DNA from: an uncultured Collinsella sp.
GTDB taxonomy: Bacteria > Actinomycetota > Coriobacteriia > Coriobacteriales > Coriobacteriaceae
Length of the DNA stretch: 64,000 bases
NCBI GenBank assembly: GCA_902494625.1
Contig: CABUUB010000003.1
Location: 1 to 64,000 of the forward strand
Direction of reading: 5' to 3'
Position 1 is the first letter of the stretch. Each line of letters begins with the position of its first letter. This document shows positions 8,565-17,805 of this stretch, piece by piece. Under the pieces are notes generated by a model. That model made no database searches, was not told the origin of the DNA, and worked only from the letters and a program-made list of their open reading frames with translations. The position numbers and the translations under genes are program-made.

Positions 8565-9848
8565 ATGTCACTTGCAGCTCAGCAATCGCTTGAATCCCAT
8601 TACGTTATGCATACCTTTGGCCGCTCTCCGGTCGAGTTTGTCGAGGGTCACGGCATGAAGCTCACCGGCGACGATGGCCGTGAGTACCTCGACTTTCTTG
8701 CCGGCATCGGCGTGTGCAGCCTAGGTCATGGCAACCTGGCTGTGCTCTCGGCGCTTGAGGCACAGACCAAAAAGCTCATGCATGTCTCCAATTACTTCTA
8801 CATTGAGCAGCGCGGACAGGTCGCGGCGCTGCTGTCCAAGCTTGCTAACGACGACGTAGATGGTGCGCGCGTGCTTGCCGATGCCATTGCCGCCGGCGAT
8901 GAGACCACGGCAGCTGCTCTTGGTGCCCCGGCTGCGGATGAGCAGGTTTGGGAGACCTTCTTTGCCAACTCTGGTGCCGAGGCCAACGAGGGCTCGATGA
9001 AGCTCGCGCGCCTGTACGCCAAGCGTGCCGGTAATGGCGGCAACACCATCGTGTGCATGCGCGGCGGCTTCCACGGCCGTACGCTCGAGACCATTGCCGC
9101 CACCATGCAGGATTGGCTGCAGGACAGCTTCCGTCCGCTGCCGGGTGGCTTTGTGGCCTGCACGCCCAACGATGTGGACGAGCTGCGTGCGATCTTTAAG
9201 CAGCTGGGGAGCGAGATTTGTGCCGTGATGCTCGAGCCGATCCAGGGTGAGAGTGGCGTGCACCCCATGACCGAGGAGTTTATGGCGGCAGCGCGCGACC
9301 TGGCACACGAAGTGGGCGCCGTGCTTATCGCCGACGAGGTCCAGTGCGGCATCTTCCGTTCCGGCAAGCCGTTTGCATTCCAAACCTATGGCGTGGAGCC
9401 CGACATCATGAGCCTTGCCAAGGGCATTGCTGATGGCGTGCCCATGGGTGCCGTCGTGGCAAAGAAGGAGGTTGCCGACGTGTTTAAGCCGGGCGACCAC
9501 GGCTCGACCTTTGGCGGTAGCTGCTTGGCCATCGCGGCGTGTGCCGCGACGCTCTCCGCGCTTGTGCGCGGCGACTACGCTGAGCATGCCGCCAAGGTGG
9601 GCGCCTATATGGAGCAGGCGCTGGCCAAGCTCCCGCACGTGGTTGAGGTTCGTGGCCGCGGCCTGATGCTCGGATGCGACTTGGATGACGCTGCGGGCGA
9701 TGCGCATGATATTGTTGCCCGCGCGCTGGCCGCCGGTGTCGTGATTAACGCTACGGGTGCCCATACGCTGCGTTTCCTGCCGCCACTCGTCTGCGAGGAA
9801 GCTGACGTGGACAGTCTGATCGAGATCCTGTCGGGTGTCTTGGTCTAA
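8565..9848 (+). CDS. argD: Acetylornithine aminotransferase
   Basis: PLP-dependent class III aminotransferase, 427 residues, that converts N-acetylglutamate semialdehyde to N-acetylornithine. It shows the phosphate-binding NSGAEANEG region, GGFHGRT, the cofactor Asp in IADEVQCG, and the Schiff-base Lys K286 in SLAKGIADG. A roughly 30-residue Ala-rich insertion (around residues 100-130) precedes the NSGAEAN block and makes it slightly longer than usual. RBS GAAAGG precedes the ATG. It closes the arg cluster; argF, argG and argH are not in the window. Confidence 0.94.
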   Translation: MSLAAQQSLESHYVMHTFGRSPVEFVEGHGMKLTGDDGREYLDFLAGIGVCSLGHGNLAVLSALEAQTKKLMHVSNYFYIEQRGQVAALLSKLANDDVDGARVLADAIAAGDETTAAALGAPAADEQVWETFFANSGAEANEGSMKLARLYAKRAGNGGNTIVCMRGGFHGRTLETIAATMQDWLQDSFRPLPGGFVACTPNDVDELRAIFKQLGSEICAVMLEPIQGESGVHPMTEEFMAAARDLAHEVGAVLIADEVQCGIFRSGKPFAFQTYGVEPDIMSLAKGIADGVPMGAVVAKKEVADVFKPGDHGSTFGGSCLAIAACAATLSALVRGDYAEHAAKVGAYMEQALAKLPHVVEVRGRGLMLGCDLDDAAGDAHDIVARALAAGVVINATGAHTLRFLPPLVCEEADVDSLIEILSGVLV

Positions 9849-10205
9849 CGCGGCGCAATAACTCAATTTGGACCGGGTTCCGGACTGCGGGCGTGCCCTA
9901 TGCGGCATGATTCAGCGGTCTGGAGCCCGTTTTGCCTTAGATTTGCTAAGGCAGGGAGACCTGCTGGTCAAAAAACATCAAATATGAGTACTGTTACCGA
10001 TTTTGTAGCAGCAATTTTGGACTAATAAGGCCAGATGGCAAGTCGAAATGGCGATGAATGCACGATTTTGATCTAACTGTTAGTCCTTATAATGGACATA
10101 TGTTGCGTAACTTAAGCAAATACTATCTTTTTATATGTTGCAAACAAAGCAGCAGTACTCATTTTTGCCATTATTTGGCCACGGCCTTTGTGACAGACGT
10201 GCTGG

Positions 10206-10231
10206 CGGGTTCGAATCCCTCTGCGATGGGC
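10206..10231. repeat. 26-bp repeat, copy A (T-arm-like)
   Basis: Identical to 10393-10418. It contains GGTTCGAATCC, the T-arm core of a tRNA, but the flanking bases do not form a complete tRNA on either strand. Confidence 0.8.
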
Positions 10232-10232
10232 A

Positions 10233-10265
10233 CAAACAAAAACGGTCCCCTTGCGAGGACCGTTT
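10233..10265 (-). terminator. Minus-strand terminator in duplicated module A
   Basis: Stem AAACGGTCC/GGACCGTTT (10240-10248 and 10257-10265), followed on the minus strand by a T-rich tract (TTTTTGTTTG). It ends the decayed tRNA-Val-like copy at 10273-10292. Confidence 0.7.
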
Positions 10266-10272
10266 CCAATAT

Positions 10273-10292
10273 CAGTGGTGGGCGATGAGGGA
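10273..10292 (-). repeat. Displaced copy of the tRNA-Val 3' end
   Basis: CAGTGGTGGGCGATGAGGGA here matches the 3' terminal sequence (acceptor, CCA and trailing bases) of the intact tRNA-Val at 10461-10480. The rest of the tRNA is missing; GC-rich unrelated sequence follows. Confidence 0.75.
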
Positions 10293-10392
10293 TGTCCGCG
10301 TGCGGCTGACGCCGCCCGCTTTCGCTTCGGGCCTGCGGCCCTCGCGTGCTGCGCTGGAAAACGCTTCGCGTTTCCTCAGCTCCGCACCCTGT

Positions 10393-10418
10393 CGGGTTCG
10401 AATCCCTCTGCGATGGGC
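10393..10418. repeat. 26-bp repeat, copy B (T-arm-like)
   Basis: Perfect second copy of 10206-10231, placed just beyond the tRNA-Val terminator in the same relative position as copy A. Confidence 0.8.
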
Positions 10419-10420
10419 CT

Positions 10421-10453
10421 GAAAAAAAGAAAGGCCTCCATCGCTGGAGGCCT
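10421..10453 (-). terminator. Terminator of tRNA-Val
   Basis: Stem AGGCCTCCA/TGGAGGCCT with a 4-nt loop, followed on the minus strand by TTTCTTTTTTT. It lies directly after the tRNA-Val 3' end. Confidence 0.85.
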
Positions 10454-10463
10454 AACAATTCAG

Positions 10464-10539
10464 TGGTGGGCGATGAGGGATTCGAACCCCCAGCCTTGTG
10501 CGTGTAAAGCACCTGCGCTAACCGTTGCGCCAATCGCCC
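10464..10539 (-). tRNA. tRNA-Val (UAC anticodon)
   Basis: Minus-strand cloverleaf of 76 nt with encoded CCA: acceptor GGGCGAT pairs with the matching 3' strand, D-arm GCGC/GCGC, anticodon loop TTTACAC (anticodon TAC), T-arm with GGTTCGAATCC. The first anticodon-stem pair is a G-A mismatch. Confidence 0.93.
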
Positions 10540-10726
10540 GTGCGGAGAGAGTATAGCAAAACAATCGCCTCATTCACCTCATATCCATTAAAGGTAACTC
10601 GCGCGTGTCACAGCGGAGCTGATTCAGTTGAGATTGCCTGAACATTTCGCCCCTCTTTACGCCCTCGGGTATACTCAAAAGCTACTGATTCGATTTGACG
10701 CCCAGCAACAGCAGAGGGGATAGTAT

Positions 10727-12607
10727 ATGTGCGGTTTTGTCGGTTTTGTCGGTGGGACGGATAACCAATCCGAGGTGCTCACCAAGATGATGGACCGCAT
10801 CGTCCATCGCGGTCCCGACATGGGCGGTCAGTTTATCGACGGCCGCGTTGCCCTCGGCTTCCGCCGCCTGTCGATCCTCGACCTGACCGAGGCTGGCGCC
10901 CAACCCATGGCCAACGAGGACGGTAGCGTCGTCATTGTCTTTAACGGCGAGATCTACAACTTCCAAGAACTCCGTTCCGAGCTTGAGGCCAAGGGCTACA
11001 AGTTCCACTGCGGCGCCGACACCGAGAGCCTCCTACACGGCTACGAGGAGTGGGGCGAGGCCGTCCTCGATCGCCTGCGCGGTATGTACGCCTTCGTCAT
11101 CTGGGACAAAAAGAAGAACAAGCTTTTTGGCGCCCGCGACATCTTTGGCATCAAGCCGCTTTACTACTATCCCATGGCCGATGCGGGCGACGGCGCTCCG
11201 GGCGTGCTCTTTGGTTCCGAGATCAAGAGCTTCCTGGACTACCCGCACTTCCACAAGGCGGTCAACAAAAAGGCCCTGCGTCCGTACATGACGCTGCAGT
11301 ATTCGGCAACCGAGGAGACCTTCTTCGAGGGTGTCTACAAGCTGCCTCCGGCGCACTACTTTACCGTCGATATCCCGACCGGCAAGATGAACATCGAGCG
11401 CTACTGGGATTGCGATTACTCTGCTGTCGAGAAGCCGTTCGAAGAGTATGTCGATGAGCTGGACGAGGTCGTGCACGAGAGCGTCGAGGCCCATCGCATC
11501 GCCGACGTCAAGGTCGCGTCGTTCCTCTCCGGTGGCGTCGACTCCAGCTACATCGCCGCTTGCCTCATGCCCGACAAGACCTTCTCGGTGGGCTTTGACT
11601 ACAAGAACTTTAACGAGACCAACTACGCCAAGGAGCTTTCCGATAAGCTCGGCGTCGAGAACGTTCGCAAGATGATTACCGCCGACGAGTTCTTCGGTGC
11701 GCTCGAGGACATCCAGTATCACATGGACGAGCCGCAGTCCAACCTGTCTTCCGTGCCGCTGTGGTTCTTGGCCGAGATGGCCCGCAAGGACGTCACCGTC
11801 GTGCTTTCGGGCGAAGGTGCCGACGAGCTCTTTGGCGGCTACGCCTACTACGAGGACACAGTCCCGGTGCGCAAGTACAAAAAGATGGTGCCGCTGCCCA
11901 TCCGTCGCGCGCTCGGTAACCTGGCGCTGCATATGCCGTACTTCAAGGGACATAACTTCCTGGTCAAGGGTGCCGAGATCCCCGAGAAGTCGTTCCTGGG
12001 ACAGGCTCTGGTATGGCCGGAGCGTGAGGTCGACGGCGTGCTCAAGCCCGAGTACAACACCGGCGATGGCGCCTTCGAGCTTGCCGCTCCCATCTATGCG
12101 CGCGTGAAGGGTCAGCCCGAGCTGGTCAAGAAGCAGTACCTGGACATGAACATGTGGCTCCCGGGCGACATTCTGCTCAAGGCAGACAAGATGTGCATGG
12201 CGCACTCGCTGGAGCTGCGCGTGCCCTTCCTGGACCGCAAAGTCATGGAGTTCGCCGAGCACATTCCCGACCGCTACCGCATCAACGAGAACGGCAACAA
12301 ACAGGTACTCCGCCACGCTGCCAACAAGTCGCTGCCCGATGAGTGGGCCACCCGTCCTAAGGTGGGCTTCCCGGTGCCGATTGTCTACTGGCTGCGCGAG
12401 CAAAAGTGGTACGACTATGTCAAGGAGTACTTCACCGCGCCGTGGGCAAGCGAGTTCTTCGATACCGACGAGCTCATGCACCTGCTCGATTTGCACTTTG
12501 CGGGCAAGGGCGATTTCCAGCGCAAGATCTATACGCCGCTCGTGTTCCTGGTGTGGTACAAGCGCTTCTTTATCGACGAGGACCAGCCCGCTGTTCAGGC
12601 TGCCTAG
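10727..12607 (+). CDS. asnB: Asparagine synthase (glutamine-hydrolysing)
   Basis: Makes asparagine from aspartate, ATP and glutamine. After removal of Met1, Cys2 of MCGFVGFVGG is the glutaminase nucleophile of the class II amidotransferase domain (residues 1 to about 210). The C-terminal synthetase domain has the ATP pyrophosphatase loop SGGVDSS at 268-274 and a GEGADELFGGY block. At 626 residues it is a normal AsnB length. RBS AGAGGGGAT precedes the ATG, and a hairpin terminator follows, so it is a single-gene unit. An asparaginyl-tRNA synthetase is also encoded in this window (minus strand, 55.1 kb). Confidence 0.95.
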   Translation: MCGFVGFVGGTDNQSEVLTKMMDRIVHRGPDMGGQFIDGRVALGFRRLSILDLTEAGAQPMANEDGSVVIVFNGEIYNFQELRSELEAKGYKFHCGADTESLLHGYEEWGEAVLDRLRGMYAFVIWDKKKNKLFGARDIFGIKPLYYYPMADAGDGAPGVLFGSEIKSFLDYPHFHKAVNKKALRPYMTLQYSATEETFFEGVYKLPPAHYFTVDIPTGKMNIERYWDCDYSAVEKPFEEYVDELDEVVHESVEAHRIADVKVASFLSGGVDSSYIAACLMPDKTFSVGFDYKNFNETNYAKELSDKLGVENVRKMITADEFFGALEDIQYHMDEPQSNLSSVPLWFLAEMARKDVTVVLSGEGADELFGGYAYYEDTVPVRKYKKMVPLPIRRALGNLALHMPYFKGHNFLVKGAEIPEKSFLGQALVWPEREVDGVLKPEYNTGDGAFELAAPIYARVKGQPELVKKQYLDMNMWLPGDILLKADKMCMAHSLELRVPFLDRKVMEFAEHIPDRYRINENGNKQVLRHAANKSLPDEWATRPKVGFPVPIVYWLREQKWYDYVKEYFTAPWASEFFDTDELMHLLDLHFAGKGDFQRKIYTPLVFLVWYKRFFIDEDQPAVQAA

Positions 12608-12632
12608 CCTCGGCTTACGAACGCCTTCGCGT

Positions 12633-12655
12633 AACGGCTCCTCCGGGAGCCGTTT
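12633..12655 (+). terminator. Terminator of asnB
   Basis: AACGGCTCCTCCGGGAGCCG stem followed by TTTTT, 26 nt after the stop codon. Confidence 0.93.
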
Positions 12656-12719
12656 TTGCGTGGGTGCGTTTCAGTTACTATAAAAACCGTCCCTGCCAAA
12701 TGGCTGAGAAAGGTGAAAG

Positions 12720-14282
12720 ATGCACCATTCGGATTCCGCGACCGTGACCACGGTCGATACGCTTGCCAAGCTTCTCGATGTGTGCGGCGAGCTGCGCGCA
12801 TCAGAGCAGGTTGACGAGCGTGCCGTGACCGGCTGCTCGTTTGATTCGCGCGCGGTCTTGGCGGGTGACGTGTTCTTTTGCAAAGGTGCTGCCTTTAAGC
12901 CCGCGTTTTTGAGCATGGCGCTCGATGCGGGTGCCGTCGCATTTGTGTGCGAGGAGTCGCTGGTCGAGTCTCTGGAGCCGCTGGCGCAGGAGAGCGGCGC
13001 TGCGATGCTGGTTGTTGATAGCGTTCGCACGGCCATGGCCCTGTTGCCGCCGGAGGTCTACGACCGTCCCGACCACGACGTCAAGATCGTGGGCATCACC
13101 GGCACCAAGGGAAAGACCACGGCCGCTTTTATGCTCCAGTCGATTATCAAAGCGGCGGGCGAGTCCTGCGGCATGATCGGCTCGGTGAGTACCGACGATG
13201 GCATCGAGTGCTACGAGAGCACCAACACCACGCCCGAGGCCCCCGAGGTTTGGCGCCATATCGCCAACTGCCGCACGTCCGGTCGCCAGTCCATGGTCAT
13301 GGAGGTCTCGAGCCAGGCGCTCAAGTACCAACGCGTCGAGAATCTGCCGTTTGACGTGGCGTGCTTCCTTAACATCGGCCGCGACCACATCTCGCCGATC
13401 GAACACCCCACGTTTGAGGATTATTTTGAGAGCAAACTCAGGATCTTTGACCAGGCAAAGACCGCCGTGGTGAATTTGGGCACCGAAGAGGTCGATCGTG
13501 TGCTGGAGGCAGCGTCGACGGCCGAGCGCTTGGTGACCGTTGGCGTCGAGCATCCCGAGGCAAGCCTGTGGGCGAGCGACGTACGCATGGTCGGCTTTAG
13601 CATCGAGTTCAACTTGCATGGCCTGTGTGCCGACGAGTCCGAGGCGGGGGAGAAGGTCCTGCTGGGCATCGCGGGCGACTTTAACGTGGAAAACGCACTG
13701 GTCGCAATCGCCGCCGCACGCGAGATCGGTATCGGTATCGAGGCTATCAAGAAGGGCCTCTCCAAACTGCGTGTGCCGGGCCGCATGGAGGTCGTGGAGT
13801 CGAAGGACGGCCGCGTGATTTGCGTTGTCGACTACGCGCACAACCAGCTTTCGTTCCGCTCGCTTTTCTCGTCGGTCAAGCGCGCGTTTCCCGCCAGCCC
13901 GGTCATCGCAGTGTTTGGCGCTGCCGGCGGCAAGGCGCAGGAGCGCCGCGAGCAGCTTCCGCGCGAGGCCGCACCATATTCCGACCTGATGATCTTTGCC
14001 AATGAGGACCCGGCTCACGAGGACCCGATGAAGGTCTGTCGCGAGCTTGCCGAACATGTTCCCGACGATACGCCGAACAAGATCATCCTCGATCGCGAAG
14101 CCGCTGTGCATGCAGCGTTCAAGGCGGCGCGCGAGGAGTACGTTAACCCCGATGCTCCCACCATTGTCTTGCTGCTGGCAAAGGGTGACGAGGAGCTCAT
14201 GCACGTGGGCGACGAGTTCGTGCCCATCGAGAGCGACCTTTCGCTGGCCAATCGCCTGATCGATGTTACCCAGTTTGACTAA
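12720..14282 (+). CDS. murE: UDP-N-acetylmuramoyl-dipeptide amino-acid ligase (MurE type)
   Basis: Cytoplasmic peptidoglycan ligase adding the third stem-peptide residue. The 520-residue protein has the Mur N-domain (SFDSRAVLAGDVFFCKG), the ATP-binding loop GTKGKTT near residue 125, the EVSSQAL block and the C-terminal domain. Where DAP-adding MurE enzymes carry DNPR, this one has NEDPAHEDP (around residue 427), closer to the DNPA-type motif of lysine-adding enzymes. The added residue is therefore probably not meso-DAP (L-Lys or L-Orn; inference). A start at 12720 follows AAAGGTG. murI lies two genes downstream. Confidence 0.88.
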   Translation: MHHSDSATVTTVDTLAKLLDVCGELRASEQVDERAVTGCSFDSRAVLAGDVFFCKGAAFKPAFLSMALDAGAVAFVCEESLVESLEPLAQESGAAMLVVDSVRTAMALLPPEVYDRPDHDVKIVGITGTKGKTTAAFMLQSIIKAAGESCGMIGSVSTDDGIECYESTNTTPEAPEVWRHIANCRTSGRQSMVMEVSSQALKYQRVENLPFDVACFLNIGRDHISPIEHPTFEDYFESKLRIFDQAKTAVVNLGTEEVDRVLEAASTAERLVTVGVEHPEASLWASDVRMVGFSIEFNLHGLCADESEAGEKVLLGIAGDFNVENALVAIAAAREIGIGIEAIKKGLSKLRVPGRMEVVESKDGRVICVVDYAHNQLSFRSLFSSVKRAFPASPVIAVFGAAGGKAQERREQLPREAAPYSDLMIFANEDPAHEDPMKVCRELAEHVPDDTPNKIILDREAAVHAAFKAAREEYVNPDAPTIVLLLAKGDEELMHVGDEFVPIESDLSLANRLIDVTQFD

Positions 14283-14389
14283 TGAACCATGATGGCGGCG
14301 GCGCCCTGAGTGTGCTGTCGCCATAAGCGTGTTTCCTTAATCAAAACATGCCGTCCAAGTCCAAACCCTTCTACGTAAACGGAGTAACC

Positions 14390-15301
14390 ATGTCCCACAA
14401 CACCCTGCCGACCGTTGCCGAGCTTTCGGGCGAGATGCGCGAGCGCTTGGCCAAGGTCAAGTACGTCTTTACCGACCTGGATGCCACGATGCTCGCACCC
14501 GGCTCGTGCGTGCTGCGCGACAACGACGGCAACCCCTCGACCAAACTCGTCGAGGCCGTCGTGGCACTCGCTCGCGCTGGTATTCAGGTGGTTCCCACCT
14601 CGGGCCGCAACCGTACCATGATCCACGAGGACGCGCGCGTGCTCGGCCTCAACTCCTACATTGGTGAGATGGGCGGCCTGGTTATGTACGACCTCAAAGC
14701 CAACGATTGGGAGTATCTGACCGGCGACATGCCCTACGACCCCTCTTGCGGCCTTACTCCGCATCAGGTGATCGAGCAGGCCGGCGTGTGCGAGAAGATC
14801 CTTGCCCGCTGGCCGCACAAGATCGAGTACCACAACGACATGTCGACCGGCTACAAATACCGTGAGGTCACCGTTGGCATGCGCGGCGATGTGCCCGACG
14901 ATGAGGTCCAGGCCATCCTGGACGAGGCCGGCTGCGGCCTGGTGTGGGCCTGCAACGGTCACCTGACGCATCTGTCCAAGCCGACGACGCTCGAGCTCGA
15001 TCGCGTCGAGGACGGTCGCGCATTCAACATCAATCCGGCGGGTCTCAACAAGGGCGTCGCCATTGCGCGCTTCTGCGAGCACCTGGGGATCGAGCGCGAG
15101 GAGACACTCGCGCTCGGCGACTCCGAGTCCGACTTCTACATGGCCGATCACGTGGGCACGTTCTGCCTGGTCGAGAATGGCCTGACGAGCGCCGGCGCGC
15201 CCGAGTTCCTGGCTGCTTGCGAGAACGCTTTCGTTACGCGCGGCAAAATTGTCGACGGTTGGGCGGCGACGGCAGAGCTGCTGGTCGCGGCGCGTTCGTA
15301 G
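14390..15301 (+). CDS. HAD-superfamily hydrolase, Cof type
   Basis: A 303-residue class II HAD phosphatase. Motif 1 is TDLDATML (nucleophile and acid Asp residues), motif 2 is the Thr-Ser of VPTSGRN, and the C-terminal metal-binding motif is GDSESDFYM. The cap domain lies between, as in Cof/YbjI proteins that dephosphorylate sugar phosphates or phosphorylated cofactors; the substrate cannot be told from sequence. An in-frame ATG exists at 14348, but ATG 14390 has GGAG 5 nt upstream and is chosen. It sits between murE and murI. Confidence 0.85.
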   Translation: MSHNTLPTVAELSGEMRERLAKVKYVFTDLDATMLAPGSCVLRDNDGNPSTKLVEAVVALARAGIQVVPTSGRNRTMIHEDARVLGLNSYIGEMGGLVMYDLKANDWEYLTGDMPYDPSCGLTPHQVIEQAGVCEKILARWPHKIEYHNDMSTGYKYREVTVGMRGDVPDDEVQAILDEAGCGLVWACNGHLTHLSKPTTLELDRVEDGRAFNINPAGLNKGVAIARFCEHLGIEREETLALGDSESDFYMADHVGTFCLVENGLTSAGAPEFLAACENAFVTRGKIVDGWAATAELLVAARS

Positions 15302-15352
15302 CGCGGCGTCGCCGCACTTGGACATGTCTTTTCGAGAGAGACTGGTGAGGTA

Positions 15353-16237
15353 ATGTCCGATATCGAGAATTCGGCAGGCGACACGCGCCCGATTGGCGTG
15401 TTCGATTCTGGTTTGGGCGGTCTGACGGTTGCGCGCGCCATCGCGACGGCGCTGCCGCACGAGTCCGTCTACTACTTCGGCGACACCAAACGCTGCCCCT
15501 ACGGCACGCGCACCGAGGATGAGGTGCGCTCGTTTGCGTTGCAGGCGGGTCGTTGGCTTTCGAAGCACGACGTCAAGATTATGGTCATCGCCTGCAATAC
15601 GGCGACCGCTGCGGCCTTGCGTCTGGCCCAGCAGGTGCTCGACGTTCCCGTGATCGGCGTGATTGCGCCGGGTGCCCGTGCGGCAATCAACAGCACGCGT
15701 ACGCGTCGCGTGGGCGTGCTCGCCACCAACCTCACCATTCGCTCGGGCGCCTACACGCGCGCCATTCAGGATCTAGATGCCGGCGTCGATGTATACGGCT
15801 GTCCTGCCTCGAGCTTTGTCGAGGTTGTCGAACACGAGCTCGCCTCGGGTGCACATCTGCAGGAACAGTGGCTTGAGAACGAGGACGTCTTCGATACGCC
15901 TGCCGTGCGTGCGCTGGTGGGTGCCACGGTTGAGCCGCTGCGCGACCACGGTATCGATACCGTGGTGCTCGGCTGTACGCATTTTCCGCTGTTGGTGGGA
16001 CCTATCCGCCATGCGCTGGGGCCTGGGGTGCGCGTCGTGAGTTCCGCCGAGGAGACCACGCGCGAGCTGACCGATATCCTCACGCGCCGCGAGCAGCTGG
16101 CGGGCGACGCCGCCGAGCCGCAGCATCGTTTTGCCACGACGGCCGATAACATTGCCGAGTTTGCGGTGGCGGGCAGCTTTATCTTTGGTCAGCCGCTCAA
16201 GAGCATTGAGCATATCGATATCGATGAGCTGAAATAG
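15353..16237 (+). CDS. murI: Glutamate racemase
   Basis: Supplies D-glutamate for the peptidoglycan stem peptide. The 294-residue protein has FDSGLGGLTV near the N-terminus and both catalytic cysteines: C81 in ACNTATAAA and C208 in GCTHFPLL. Length is typical, with a slightly extended C-terminus. GGTGAGG precedes the ATG. With murE nearby it forms a loose cell-wall group. Confidence 0.95.
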   Translation: MSDIENSAGDTRPIGVFDSGLGGLTVARAIATALPHESVYYFGDTKRCPYGTRTEDEVRSFALQAGRWLSKHDVKIMVIACNTATAAALRLAQQVLDVPVIGVIAPGARAAINSTRTRRVGVLATNLTIRSGAYTRAIQDLDAGVDVYGCPASSFVEVVEHELASGAHLQEQWLENEDVFDTPAVRALVGATVEPLRDHGIDTVVLGCTHFPLLVGPIRHALGPGVRVVSSAEETTRELTDILTRREQLAGDAAEPQHRFATTADNIAEFAVAGSFIFGQPLKSIEHIDIDELK

Positions 16238-16291
16238 ATGTAAGGCAGCCGCCAAAGCCTTCGCCACATCATTTGCCGAAAGGATATTTCT

Positions 16292-17017
16292 ATGGAGTAC
16301 ATGCAGGTCAACCGCGCCAACGGCCGCGCCGCCAACGAGTTGCGCCCCGTTAAGCTCACCCGTGGCGTCATGAAGCACGCCCACGGCTCGTGTTTGGCCG
16401 AGTTCGGCGACACGCGCGTGCTGTGCGCCGCCACTATCGAGGAGGGCGTGCCGGGCTGGCGAAAAGGAGCTAAGGCCGGCTGGGTGACCGCGGAATACGC
16501 CATGCTGCCGGCGTCGACCGGCAAGCGCTGCAAGCGCGAGCACGCCAACCGCAAGGGTCGCTCCATGGAGATCGAGCGCCTCATTGGCCGCAGCCTGCGT
16601 ACCGTCGTCAACATGAAGGCGCTCGGCGAGTGCACCGTCACCGTCGACTGCGATGTGATTCAGGCCGATGGCGGCACGCGTACAGCGAGCATCACCGGCG
16701 CCTGGGTGGCGCTGCACGACGCCCTCGCCATGTGGGTCGAGGCGGGCAAGATCGAGCGCATCCCGCTTATCGGCCAGGTGGCTGCCATCTCCATGGGCGT
16801 TGTCGACGGCAATACGCTGCTTGACCTCGATTATTCCGAGGACAGCCATGCCGAGGTCGACATGAACCTCGTCGCCACCGACACCGGTGAGATGATCGAG
16901 CTCCAGGGCACCGGCGAGCAGGCGCCCTTTGACCGTAAGCGCCTCAACGCCCTGCTCGACCTGGGCGACAAGGGTATCGTCGAGCTCATCGAGCTTCAGC
17001 GCCAAGCCATCGCCTAA
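16292..17017 (+). CDS. rph: Ribonuclease PH
   Basis: Phosphorolytic 3'-to-5' exoribonuclease that trims tRNA 3' ends. At 241 residues it has the family length and its conserved order: a [18 protein letters not shown] block, then EYAMLPAST followed by the Arg-rich R-G-R-S segment, and [22 protein letters not shown] is about 9 nt before the ATG. The XTP pyrophosphatase follows downstream, a neighbourhood common in Gram-positive bacteria (rph-rdgB). A dispersed hairpin repeat begins within its stop codon. Confidence 0.96.
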   Translation: MEYMQVNRANGRAANELRPVKLTRGVMKHAHGSCLAEFGDTRVLCAATIEEGVPGWRKGAKAGWVTAEYAMLPASTGKRCKREHANRKGRSMEIERLIGRSLRTVVNMKALGECTVTVDCDVIQADGGTRTASITGAWVALHDALAMWVEAGKIERIPLIGQVAAISMGVVDGNTLLDLDYSEDSHAEVDMNLVATDTGEMIELQGTGEQAPFDRKRLNALLDLGDKGIVELIELQRQAIA

Positions 17018-17061
17018 CCTGCCAAAAAGGGACAGGTTTATTTTGGTAGGTTTTATCTGCG
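17016..17061 (+). repeat. Dispersed hairpin repeat with GGGACAGG loop (copy 1)
   Basis: 46 bp, perfectly repeated in inverse orientation at 51005-51050. Arms AAAACCTGCCAAAA-type and TTTTGGTAGGTTTT pair over about 13 bp with one G-U; the loop contains AGGGACAGGTTTA. It starts at the rph stop codon. It may serve as a terminator or be a REP-like element. Confidence 0.85.
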
Positions 17062-17160
17062 GAGACGTCTAGACACAAGACTGCCGTTGATTGAGAGGGG
17101 AGAGGCAGAGGCCCTCGTCGCCCTCGGCGCGGCATTGCTATAGAGACAAGGAGGCCAGTT

Positions 17161-17802
17161 ATGGCACTTGAGAGGATCGACATCGACACCCTCGACCCGG
17201 CGGCGACCATCGTCGTGGCAACGGGCAACGCCCATAAGCTCACCGAGATCGAAGCCATTTTGGGCAAGGTCATGCCCGAGGTTCGCTTTGTGGCGCTCGG
17301 CCAGCTGGGCGATTTTGAGGACCCCGAGGAAAACGGCACGACGTTTTTGGAGAACGCCATCATCAAGGCGCAGGCTGCGGTCGAGGAGACGGGCCTTATG
17401 GCCATCGCCGACGATTCTGGCTTGGTCGTCGACGCGCTGGGCGGCGAGCCGGGCGTGTATAGCGCGCGCTATGCGGGCGTGCACGGCGACGATGCCGCCA
17501 ACAACGCCAAGCTTCTCGTTAACCTGGAAGGTGTGGCAGACGAGGATCGCACCGCGCGCTTTATGAGCGTCGTCGCGCTCATCGACACGGATGGTCTGGT
17601 TACCTATGGCGAGGGCGCCTGCGAGGGCGTTATCGCGCACGAGGGCCGCGGCGATCACGGCTTTGGCTACGACCCGCTGTTCCTGCCGGTCGATACGCCG
17701 GGCAAGACCATGGCCGAGCTCACGGCGGACGAGAAGAACGCCATCAGCCATCGTTTCCACGCGCTCGAGCACCTATCCGCCAAACTGACGGGCGAGGAGT
17801 AG
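17161..17802 (+). CDS. rdgB: XTP/dITP pyrophosphatase (RdgB/HAM1)
   Basis: House-cleaning nucleotide pyrophosphatase that removes XTP, dITP and ITP. The 213-residue protein has the substrate-binding ATGNAHKLTEI near residue 20, the metal-binding region with FLENAIIKA, the ADDSGL signature and GFGYDPLF near the C-terminus. AAGGAGG precedes the ATG. dtd starts 3 nt after its stop, so the two form an operon. Confidence 0.95.
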   Translation: MALERIDIDTLDPAATIVVATGNAHKLTEIEAILGKVMPEVRFVALGQLGDFEDPEENGTTFLENAIIKAQAAVEETGLMAIADDSGLVVDALGGEPGVYSARYAGVHGDDAANNAKLLVNLEGVADEDRTARFMSVVALIDTDGLVTYGEGACEGVIAHEGRGDHGFGYDPLFLPVDTPGKTMAELTADEKNAISHRFHALEHLSAKLTGEE

Positions 17803-17805
17803 ACC

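Larger units (their letters stand above)
9849..10463. other. 615-bp gene-free region with tRNA-derived duplications
   Basis: The first ~330 bp hold no gene. They include a short stem (9933-9953) without a T tail and an AT-rich patch at about 9960-10180. From 10206 onward the sequence consists of two copies of a module made of a 26-bp repeat, a minus-strand terminator and the 3' end of the neighbouring tRNA-Val, described separately. Confidence 0.6.

Noticed and set aside
9970..10160. Inverted ATGAGTACTG / CAGTACTCAT pair in the AT-rich patch
   Set aside because: AGTACT is itself palindromic, so six of the ten bases match trivially; too weak for an element.
10171..10533. 120-codon minus-strand ORF across the tRNA-Val region
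   Set aside because: It reads through the tRNA gene, two terminators and the 26-bp repeats, so it is an artefact of repeat sequence.
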